Below, in pieces: positions 1 through 4,547 of a stretch of 5,833 nucleotides of DNA (its first letter is position 1; each line of letters begins with the position of its first letter). The position numbers were made by a program, and so were the translations under genes. The notes beneath the pieces are model-generated. The model was not told the DNA's origin. It made no database searches and saw nothing but the letters and a program-made list of their open reading frames with translations. Origin of the DNA: Desulfitobacterium sp. (GTDB lineage Bacteria; Bacillota; Desulfitobacteriia; Desulfitobacteriales; Desulfitobacteriaceae); assembly GCA_012799495.1 (NCBI GenBank), contig JAAZLD010000372.1, positions 1 to 5,833 on the forward strand. Reading direction: 5' to 3'.

Positions 1-58
1 AGTTCTTGGCTTCTTTACAGTTCTTGTCTTCCTTGAAATTCTCCACTTTTTCTACCAT
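1..58 (-). CDS. 5' end of the next his-operon gene (partial, runs off window)
   Basis: An ATG at 58-56 opens a frame that stays open to the window edge and gives MVEKVENFKEDKNCKEAKN. It overlaps the hisD stop (TAG, 54-52) by seven bases in another frame. A strong Shine-Dalgarno sequence, GGAGGT at 73-68, lies inside the hisD 3' end, nine bases before the ATG, so translation is probably coupled to hisD. The lysine- and glutamate-rich start matches no family I can recognise. From gene order in related his operons, hisC (histidinol-phosphate aminotransferase) or hisB (imidazoleglycerol-phosphate dehydratase) is expected, but that is inference from position only. Confidence 0.7.
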   Translation of the reverse strand, partial: MVEKVENFKEDKNCKEAKN

Positions 59-1332
59 AGTTTTCTGACCTCCACTGAGCGGGCATGAGCTTCCAAACCT
101 TCTTTACGGGCTAGTAAAGCAATATTTTTTCCATCCTGGCGTAAAGCTTCTTCTGAATAGTTAATGAGGCTGATCTTTTTTATGAAAGTATCTACATTCA
201 GTGGGGAGTAAAAGCGGGCAGTTCCCCCAGTAGGTAAGACATGGTTAGGCCCGGCAAAATAATCCCCTACAGATTCTGGAGAGAATCTCCCTAAAAAGAC
301 CGCTCCAGCATTCTTCACTTTGCCCAACCAATAGTAAGGATTCTCCACCACCAGTTCAAAATGCTCCGGGGCGATTTTATTGGCTAAGTCCATTCCTTCT
401 TCTAAGTCTTTAACTAAAATAGCTCCCCCATATCTTTCCCAAGATGCCCGGGCGATCTCTTGGCGGGGAAGGCTTGGAAGTTGTTTTTCCACCTCTTGGA
501 CAGTTTCCTCTAAAAGTTTTCGACTAGGTGAAACTAAAATAGAAGATGCCAGGGGATCGTGTTCCGCCTGGGAAAGAAGATCTGCGGCCAATTCCTCAGG
601 GCGAGCAGATTCATCTGCCAAAATCAATATTTCACTGGGGCCAGCCAACATATCAATATCCACAGTACCAAAAACTTGTTTCTTGGCTAAGGTAACAAAG
701 ATATTCCCAGGGCCAGTGATTTTATCCACTGGGGCGACACTTTCCGTACCAAAGGCTAAGGCAGCTACAGCCTGAGCACCACCTATTTTATAGATTTCCG
801 TTACTCCAGATTCTGCCGCCGCCACTAAAACTTCTGGTAGAAGGGTACCATCTTCCCCAGGAGGACTTACCATAACGATCTCTTCTACCCCTGCCACAAC
901 TGCAGGTATGGCGTTCATAAGGACAGAGGATGGATAAGCTGCTGTTCCTCCAGGTACATAGATCCCTACTCGCTGCAAAGGGCGAACTAATTGACCTAAG
1001 ACTGTACCATCTTCTTGAGGATCAAACCAAGAATTCCTTTTTTGTTTCTCATGGAATTTCCGGATATTCTCCTTGGCTAAACGCAAGCTTGCCAAGAAAT
1101 CCTCATCTACTAATTCATAAGCCTGGGTGATTTCCTTTTCTTGAACCTTTAGTCCTTGGGAACGAAGATCCACCTGATCATATTTCTCCGTTAGCTCATA
1201 AAGAGCTTCATCCCCTTTTTCTTGGACTAGGGAAAGTATATCTGCAACACTTTGTTCTAAAGCCTCATCATCACCATAAGACTTCCGACTCAAAGTGGCT
1301 ATATCTAACTGGGCTATGGTTTTGATTTCCAT
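52..1332 (-). CDS. hisD: Histidinol dehydrogenase
   Basis: HisD catalyses the last two steps of histidine synthesis, the NAD-dependent, zinc-requiring oxidation of L-histidinol through histidinal to L-histidine in the cytoplasm. The 426-residue product has the normal length. All family key residues are visible: the zinc ligands Q255 and H258 (in QAEHD), D357 (in VGDYFAGPNH) and H416 (in EAHAR), and the catalytic pair E323-H324 (in APEHFE). The nucleotide-binding region includes VGIYVPGG at 122-129, GGAQA at 184-188 and TGPGN at 206-210. The ATG at 1332-1330 is preceded by AAGGAAGG at 1351-1344, a slightly long 11-base spacing. The gene follows hisG after a 166-base gap filled with a tandem repeat and overlaps the next gene by seven bases. 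Nothing suggests loss of function. Confidence 0.98.
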   Translation of the reverse strand: MEIKTIAQLDIATLSRKSYGDDEALEQSVADILSLVQEKGDEALYELTEKYDQVDLRSQGLKVQEKEITQAYELVDEDFLASLRLAKENIRKFHEKQKRNSWFDPQEDGTVLGQLVRPLQRVGIYVPGGTAAYPSSVLMNAIPAVVAGVEEIVMVSPPGEDGTLLPEVLVAAAESGVTEIYKIGGAQAVAALAFGTESVAPVDKITGPGNIFVTLAKKQVFGTVDIDMLAGPSEILILADESARPEELAADLLSQAEHDPLASSILVSPSRKLLEETVQEVEKQLPSLPRQEIARASWERYGGAILVKDLEEGMDLANKIAPEHFELVVENPYYWLGKVKNAGAVFLGRFSPESVGDYFAGPNHVLPTGGTARFYSPLNVDTFIKKISLINYSEEALRQDGKNIALLARKEGLEAHARSVEVRKLW

Positions 1333-1350
1333 AAGAAATTTTACCTTCCT

Positions 1351-1416
1351 TTCTCTTTATGGGGAATTCTCCTCAAGAAAATTCCTCCGTAAGGAATTCT
1401 TCTATAAGGGAATCAC
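1351..1416. repeat. Decayed units of the same 16-bp array
   Basis: Between the clean array and the hisD ribosome binding site are four blocks of 15-17 bases that keep the TTCY...GAA frame: 1351-1366, 1367-1381, 1382-1397 and 1400-1416. The block at 1400-1416 (TTCTATAAGGGAATCAC) is the closest to the consensus. The block at 1382-1397 lies in a six-base-pair inverted repeat (ATTCCT 1381-1386 with AGGAAT 1392-1397). I infer that these are older, diverged copies, so the array once filled nearly the whole gap. Similarity of the leftmost block is weak and could be chance. Confidence 0.6.
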
Positions 1417-1493
1417 TTCTATAGAGAATAATTTCTATAGAGAATAATTTCTATAGAGAATAATTTCTATAGAGAATAACTTCTATAGAGAAT
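1417..1493. repeat. 16-bp tandem repeat array, clean part (about 4.8 units)
   Basis: Five head-to-tail units start at 1417, 1433, 1449, 1465 and 1481. Consensus is TTCTATAGAGAATAAT. The first three are identical, the fourth changes only its last base (T to C), and the fifth is cut after 13 bases. The unit splits into four 4-mers, TTCT-ATAG-AGAA-TAAT. TTCT and AGAA are reverse complements, so any TTCT can pair with a neighbouring AGAA on either side, and CTATAG inside is itself palindromic. The array ends six bases before the hisG stop and lies within the hisG-hisD intercistronic RNA. A period of 16 with stops in the frames argues against coding. Function is unknown. Confidence 0.95.
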
Positions 1494-1498
1494 CTCCC

Positions 1499-2158
1499 CT
1501 ATAAGCTCTGACGTAATTTTTCTACTAGATCATTGATCCGCTCATATTTCATCCGATAAGAAACCCGATTAGCAATAAATCTCGTAGTAGATTCTAACAT
1601 AGGGGCAACTTCCACCAGTTTATTCTGGCGAAGAGTTTTCCCTGTTGAGACAATATCCACGATCATTTCCGCAAGGCCCACCCGAGGAGCCAGTTCTATA
1701 TTGCCATGGAGTTTAATGGGGAACACTTGCATTCCCTGCTCAGTAAAGAATTCTTCCGCAACTCTGGGAAATTTGGTAGCAACTCTTTGATTATTAAGCT
1801 CCTGGAGATTATAAGTTCCATCAGGCAGCTTAGAAGGAACCTTTTCTTCCGGCATAGCCACCACAAAACGGCAATACCCAAAACCTAAATCTAAAAGCTC
1901 CACCACATCTTTATTTTGTTCTAATAAAGTATCCTTACCCACAAATCCGATATCTGCCGCTCCATATTCTACAAAAGTAGGAATATCTGTGGGACGACAA
2001 ATAATAATCTCCACCTCTGCCTCAGGCAAAGGAAAAATCAGTTTTCGGGATTCCTCACTAACATCCTGACAGGGAATTCCTACTTCAGTCAAAACCTTTA
2101 AAGAATCTTCGAGAAGTTTCCCTTTAGGAAGAGCGATGGTTACAAAGCTTCGTGCCAA
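1499..2158 (-). CDS. hisG: ATP phosphoribosyltransferase, catalytic subunit (short form)
   Basis: HisG starts the histidine pathway by joining ATP and PRPP to give N1-(5-phosphoribosyl)-ATP. At 219 residues this is the short form (HisG-S), which lacks the C-terminal ACT-like regulatory domain of the roughly 300-residue enzymes and needs HisZ; hisZ lies just upstream, which agrees. Visible motifs are [12 protein letters not shown] at 9-20, the ADIGFVGKD block at 68-76 and the PRPP-binding loop [11 protein letters not shown] at 168-178. The start is TTG (2158-2156). GAGGAG lies nine bases upstream and no ATG or GTG occurs in frame nearby, which supports it. The gene has its own consensus promoter and an inverted repeat in its leader, so it heads a second transcription unit with hisD. 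Feedback by histidine would be expected to act through HisZ, as known for the family. Confidence 0.97.
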   Translation of the reverse strand: MARSFVTIALPKGKLLEDSLKVLTEVGIPCQDVSEESRKLIFPLPEAEVEIIICRPTDIPTFVEYGAADIGFVGKDTLLEQNKDVVELLDLGFGYCRFVVAMPEEKVPSKLPDGTYNLQELNNQRVATKFPRVAEEFFTEQGMQVFPIKLHGNIELAPRVGLAEMIVDIVSTGKTLRQNKLVEVAPMLESTTRFIANRVSYRMKYERINDLVEKLRQSL

Positions 2159-2167
2159 CCTATTCAG

Positions 2168-2173
2168 CTCCTC
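2168..2173 (-). promoter_or_regulatory. Ribosome binding site deciding the hisG TTG start
   Basis: GAGGAG lies nine bases before the TTG at 2158. Upstream in-frame codons (AGG, AAT, CTG, GAG, GAG, TTA) offer no ATG or GTG, so the TTG is the best supported start. Confidence 0.75.
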
Positions 2174-2202
2174 TAATATTTTATAGTTACTTTATAACAT
2201 TT

Positions 2203-2228
2203 CACCACTTTACCTAGTTAAAGTGGTG
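2203..2228. promoter_or_regulatory. Inverted repeat in the hisG leader, candidate HisR/YerC operator
   Basis: CACCACTTTA (2203-2212) and TAAAGTGGTG (2219-2228) are perfect 10-base inverted arms around a six-base centre (CCTAGT). It lies about 7 to 32 bases after the predicted hisG transcription start and about 45 bases before the start codon. No T-run follows on either strand, so it is not a terminator. Its core, CTTTA-N6-TAAAG, is identical in sequence and spacing to the core of the palindrome over the yerC -10 box. I infer an operator; an RNA hairpin acting in the 5' leader is the alternative. Confidence 0.7.
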
Positions 2229-2241
2229 GCGTATTAGTGTT

Positions 2242-2270
2242 ATTATAACAACCAGTTATCCCCCTGACAA
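2242..2270 (-). promoter_or_regulatory. Sigma-A-type promoter for hisG-hisD
   Basis: On the minus strand, TTGTCA (2270-2265), a 17-base spacer and a perfect TATAAT (2247-2242) form a near-consensus vegetative promoter. The start point should fall near 2235, giving a leader of about 77 bases before the hisG TTG. It lies downstream of the hairpin that ends the hisZ unit, so hisG and hisD can be transcribed independently of yerC-hisZ. Confidence 0.85.
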
Positions 2271-2391
2271 TACCTAAATGAAGTTATTACCCCTAAATTC
2301 TTCTAACATTATTATTTGGCGCTTTTTATCCTTCCAACATAGTATTAGGAACAGATTGCCATTTATAACGTAAATAATAGAATTAGCCAGG

Positions 2392-2438
2392 AATATAAAA
2401 ATGCTGTTGTGTAAATGCTTACATTTCCACAACAGCAT
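2392..2438 (-). terminator. Rho-independent terminator after hisZ
   Basis: An 11-base-pair perfect stem (2438-2428 with 2411-2401, arms CACAACAGCAT and ATGCTGTTGTG) continues, after one mismatch, with five more pairs (AAATG/CATTT) and a four-base loop. On the minus strand it is followed by TTTTATATT. It starts 15 bases after the hisZ stop. The T-run is short and interrupted, so some read-through into hisG is possible. No gene is seen between it and the hisG promoter (2271-2391). Confidence 0.75.
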
Positions 2439-2453
2439 AATTTAAGCCAATTA

Positions 2454-3602
2454 TTAAACTTGCTGAATCCTCTGAATCCCTTTTTCCTCGGCCAACTTTT
2501 CCGCTTCACTAGCAGTCATAGGTTCCAAAGAGATTTCTACCCTTTGCCCTCCTTGACGGAGTTTTTGTCCTTCTTGAATCACTTTCCCTAGGTCATCACC
2601 ATAAACCAATACATCTGCACTGATTACTTCACTGACAGGTGTTTGTTCCACAAGGGCTTTTAGGTTAATGGCAAAGCCTGTTGCAGGATGATCATCCCCG
2701 AACTCTTCATATAGAGCATCATAACGGCCACCCTCCACAACTGGAAACCCGACCCCAGGAACATACCCTTCAAAGACCACTCCCGTATAATAGCTAAAGC
2801 CCCGTAAAATTCCTAAGTCCAGGGAAACATACTCCTGAACTCCAAAGTCTTGTAAATAGCTATATACTTGACGTAAAGATTCTACAGCATTTTTAATAGA
2901 AGGTTCTTCACTTAGGGTCAAAACCTCTTGGAGCATCTCCTCTTTACCATGAAGGTGAGGAAATTTAAGGAGGGTTTCTTCTACCTTGGATTCAAAGTTT
3001 TCTCCCCTAACTAATCTCTCAATCCCTACATAATCTTTCCGCCCTAACATTTCTTCATATTTTCCGCGGAATTCCTTAGTGAGATTTAATTCATTCATAA
3101 ACCCAGTAAAGATCCCCATATGACCTAAACTAATCTGAAAATCTTCCCTACCTACTTCTTGCAAAGCTTCTACAGCTAAAGCGATAACTTCTGCATCTGC
3201 TACCGGAGAAGGGGAACCGATTAACTCTACACCTAATTGTCTAAACTCATGACCATAGGATGGGGAATAACGAAAAACATCTGCCCCATAACAAAGACGA
3301 AGGGGAAATACACTACTTCGCATCCGAGTGTTAACCATCCGGGCAATGGGAGTTGTTAATTCTGGACGTAAAATTAAAACATGTCCTTGCCGGTCAAAAA
3401 GCTTCAGAAAAGGATTTTCCTCCTCTTCGAGAGGCTGAATACAAGCTCCATATTCCAAAGTAGGGGTCAGAACTTTTTGATATGCCCAGTTCTGAAATAA
3501 AGACAAAATTTTTTCTTCCCCTTGTTCTAAAGCCATCAACTCTTCTGGCAAAAGATCTTTCATTCCCCCAGGAGTTTTTAAACCTAAGGAAGTCCTCTTC
3601 AT
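2454..3602 (-). CDS. hisZ: ATP phosphoribosyltransferase regulatory subunit HisZ
   Basis: HisZ is a catalytically inactive histidyl-tRNA synthetase paralogue that assembles with short HisG and carries histidine feedback control of the first pathway step. The 382-residue product shows the class II synthetase core: TPGGMKDLLPEE near the start (10-21), a motif 2-like block LILRPELTTPIARM at 76-89 with R111 and the EFRQLGVELIG strand at 119-129, the HisRS-type signature LGILRGFSYYTG at 263-274 and GGRYDAL at 291-297. The C-terminal part after about 325 is much shorter than a full anticodon-binding domain, which separates it from true HisRS. I chose the ATG at 3602 because AAAGGAAG lies just upstream and the yerC stop is one base away. 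An ATG at 3623 would add seven residues and overlap yerC. A terminator hairpin follows 15 bases after the stop. Confidence 0.95.
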   Translation of the reverse strand: MKRTSLGLKTPGGMKDLLPEELMALEQGEEKILSLFQNWAYQKVLTPTLEYGACIQPLEEEENPFLKLFDRQGHVLILRPELTTPIARMVNTRMRSSVFPLRLCYGADVFRYSPSYGHEFRQLGVELIGSPSPVADAEVIALAVEALQEVGREDFQISLGHMGIFTGFMNELNLTKEFRGKYEEMLGRKDYVGIERLVRGENFESKVEETLLKFPHLHGKEEMLQEVLTLSEEPSIKNAVESLRQVYSYLQDFGVQEYVSLDLGILRGFSYYTGVVFEGYVPGVGFPVVEGGRYDALYEEFGDDHPATGFAINLKALVEQTPVSEVISADVLVYGDDLGKVIQEGQKLRQGGQRVEISLEPMTASEAEKLAEEKGIQRIQQV

Positions 3603-3603
3603 T

Positions 3604-3984
3604 TTAATCTTCCTTTCCTTCATCCTTTGTGGATACTGCCTCTTTATCTTCTGTTGTTTCCTCCTGCTCTGCCAAGCGTTTCAGAATTAATTTATACCCA
3701 TCAGCACCGAAATGAAGACACCGTTTAACCCGGCTAATAGTAGCAGTACTTGCACCAGTAGTTTGGGCTATGGTAGTATAAGTAATGTTTTTTTCAAGTA
3801 ATTTAGCGACCTCAAGGCGTTGAGCCAGAGCTTTAATTTCAGATACAGTGGCTATATCTTGAAAGAAGCGATAGCATTCTTCCCGGTTTTTCAGTAGCAA
3901 GATAGCATCAAAAAGTGCGTCGATCATAGGATCTATTAACCTTTGATCAACACCTACTAACTCTTTTCGCTGATCATCTGTCAT
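3604..3984 (-). CDS. yerC: YerC/HisR-like transcriptional regulator, TrpR family
   Basis: The 126-residue product matches the YerC/YecD branch of the TrpR-like DNA-binding proteins, with EECYRFFQDI at 35-44, IKALAQRLEVAKLL at 50-63 and a helix-turn-helix, ITYTTIAQTTGASTATISRV, at about 67-86. Comparative genomics has linked this family in Firmicutes to histidine biosynthesis under the name HisR; being first gene of a his unit fits that. Its own promoter has a perfect palindrome over the -10 box, suggesting autorepression. Three in-frame ATGs occur at 3993, 3990 and 3984. AAAGGAG at 4000-3994 touches the first, is three bases from the second and nine from the third, so I chose 3984. Both ends are longer than in Bacillus subtilis YerC (about 104 residues), with an acidic, glutamate-rich tail from about 105. 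The effector is not visible; histidine is a guess. Confidence 0.92.
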   Translation of the reverse strand: MTDDQRKELVGVDQRLIDPMIDALFDAILLLKNREECYRFFQDIATVSEIKALAQRLEVAKLLEKNITYTTIAQTTGASTATISRVKRCLHFGADGYKLILKRLAEQEETTEDKEAVSTKDEGKED

Positions 3985-3993
3985 GGCCATCAT

Positions 3994-4000
3994 CTCCTTT
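3994..4000 (-). promoter_or_regulatory. Ribosome binding site deciding the yerC start
   Basis: AAAGGAG sits directly against the first possible ATG (3993), leaving no spacer, and nine bases before the third (3984). Spacing therefore favours 3984 as the start. Confidence 0.7.
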
Positions 4001-4007
4001 TACTTCT

Positions 4008-4029
4008 ATCCTTTAATATATTAAAGGAT
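4008..4029. promoter_or_regulatory. 22-bp perfect palindrome, candidate autoregulatory HisR/YerC operator
   Basis: The two 11-base halves (ATCCTTTAATA and its exact reverse complement) meet without a spacer at 4018/4019. The core reads CTTTA-N6-TAAAG. It covers the whole -10 box (4020-4015) of the his promoter, so a bound protein would exclude RNA polymerase. The gene just downstream encodes a TrpR-family repressor-like protein, and the same core recurs in the hisG leader. Operator function and the identity of the bound protein are inferred. Confidence 0.8.
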
Positions 4030-4043
4030 TACACTATTGTCAA
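4015..4043 (-). promoter_or_regulatory. Sigma-A-type promoter for yerC-hisZ
   Basis: On the minus strand, a perfect TTGACA (4043-4038), a 17-base spacer and TATATT (4020-4015) give a strong vegetative promoter. Transcription should start near 4007-4008, only about 20 bases before the yerC start. That leaves no room for a T-box or leader-peptide attenuator, so control by an operator is the likely mode. Confidence 0.88.
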
Positions 4044-4057
4044 TATCAAAAAACCAC

Positions 4058-4086
4058 TTGCCAACTTACTTTCCCTATGGTACTAT
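4058..4086 (+). promoter_or_regulatory. Sigma-A-type promoter for the met riboswitch and metNI
   Basis: TTGCCA (4058-4063), a 17-base spacer and TACTAT (4081-4086) lie just upstream of the SAM riboswitch. The start point should fall near 4093, about 25 bases before the aptamer. It diverges from the his promoter, with 14 bases between the two -35 boxes. Confidence 0.85.
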
Positions 4087-4117
4087 ATAGTCTATCAAGC
4101 TTAAATTAAAGAATAAG

Positions 4118-4222
4118 ACTCTTATCCAGAGTAGGTGGAGGGACTGGCCCGATGAAACCCGGCAACCGGCATTATTATATGTACGGTGCTAAATCCTGCA
4201 GGAATAACTGGGAGATGAGAGG
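4118..4222 (+). promoter_or_regulatory. SAM-I (S-box) riboswitch aptamer
   Basis: The conserved S-box core is present: AGGTGGAGGGACTGGCCC and GATGAAACCCGGCAACC (about 4133-4167), GGTGCTAAATCC (about 4185-4196), the P4 stem TCC-TGCA-GGA (4194-4203) and GATGAGAGG at the 3' end. P1 is formed by CTCTTATC (4119-4126) with GATGAGAG (4214-4221), using a G-U pair. S-adenosylmethionine binding stabilises P1 and lets the terminator form, turning the operon off. When SAM is low, GAGGAAA (4219-4225), which shares bases with P1, can pair with TTTCCTC (4246-4252); this extends through CC/GG pairs and blocks the terminator. It is the expected control for methionine uptake genes. Confidence 0.97.
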
Positions 4223-4234
4223 AAATCCGTGTAT

Positions 4235-4265
4235 AACTCTGTGGCTTTCCTCACAGAGTTTTTTT
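4235..4265 (+). terminator. Riboswitch-controlled intrinsic terminator
   Basis: AACTCTGTG (4235-4243) pairs perfectly with CACAGAGTT (4252-4260) around an eight-base loop, and seven Ts run from 4259 to 4265. The loop and 3' arm contain the TTTCCTC segment that the antiterminator needs, so the two structures exclude each other. Confidence 0.95.
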
Positions 4266-4282
4266 AGTATAAAAATCTCTAT

Positions 4283-4393
4283 TTACTCACTCTAATTTAT
4301 TCTTACGCTAATCAGGTTACTCTAAATCATCTCTGAATCATCTTACTCTAATCATTTTACGCTATTTTTCGCACTTCAGTTAGATTTACCTAT
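4283..4393. repeat. Degenerate 14-bp-period repeat, left part of the metN leader array
   Basis: Units near TTACTCTAATCATC occur at 4303-4316, 4317-4330, 4331-4342 (short), 4343-4356 and 4357-4370, with weaker traces at 4283-4302 and 4371-4393. They keep the TTAC start, the AATC block and the 14-base step of the clearer array to the right, so both are probably one array with two subfamilies. No reading frame, promoter or hairpin stands out. Confidence 0.65.
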
Positions 4394-4491
4394 TTACTGA
4401 AGCCGACTTACCGAAATCGACTTACTAAAATCGACTTACTGAAATCTACTTACTGAAATCGACTTACTGAAATTAACTTACTGAGATGAAC
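4394..4491. repeat. 14-bp tandem repeat array, seven units
   Basis: Seven units start at 4394, 4408, 4422, 4436, 4450, 4464 and 4478, with consensus TTACTGAAATCGAC. The unit at 4450 matches exactly; the others differ at one to three positions. Every unit is exactly 14 bases, so there are no indels. TGA or TAA recurs on a step that is not a multiple of three, which puts stops in every frame and rules out coding. It lies in the metN 5' leader RNA, after the riboswitch terminator and about 45 bases before the metN ribosome binding site. The unit has no self-complementary arms. Function is unknown. Confidence 0.95.
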
Positions 4492-4534
4492 TTTTCACTA
4501 AATACCAATATTCGAACCTAATTCGAACCCACGA

Positions 4535-4539
4535 GGAGG
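4535..4539 (+). promoter_or_regulatory. Ribosome binding site deciding the metN TTG start
   Basis: GGAGG lies within GAGGAGGA and is eight bases before the TTG at 4548. The product then begins MIKIEGLSK, which fits the usual MetN amino terminus. Confidence 0.8.
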
Positions 4540-4547
4540 AACACCCA

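Noticed and set aside
380..775. Open frame on the plus strand opposite hisD
   Set aside because: It lies wholly antisense to a clear hisD with all catalytic residues, has no family features, and no ribosome binding site or promoter was evident.
930..1130. Short plus-strand frame opposite hisD
   Set aside because: Antisense to conserved hisD sequence and without recognisable protein features.
1417..1493. CRISPR array
   Set aside because: Units are contiguous with a 16-base period and no variable spacers, and no cas genes are present.
1696..1888. Short frames on both strands inside hisG
   Set aside because: Both are other-frame readings of the well conserved hisG coding sequence and show no protein motifs.
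2203..2228. Intrinsic terminator ahead of hisG
   Set aside because: The hairpin has no T-run on either strand, and hisG needs to be transcribed through it.
3603..3623. Upstream ATG of hisZ at 3623
   Set aside because: It would add seven residues (MKERKIK) and overlap yerC; the ATG at 3602 has AAAGGAAG at proper spacing and begins right after the yerC stop.
4394..4491. CRISPR array, iterons of a replication origin, or a short repetitive peptide gene
   Set aside because: There are no spacers, no replication gene nearby, and the 14-base step puts stop codons in every frame on both strands.
4511..4529. Direct repeat TTCGAACC at 4511-4518 and 4522-4529
   Set aside because: Only two copies 11 bases apart; too short to assign a role, though it continues the repetitive character of the leader.
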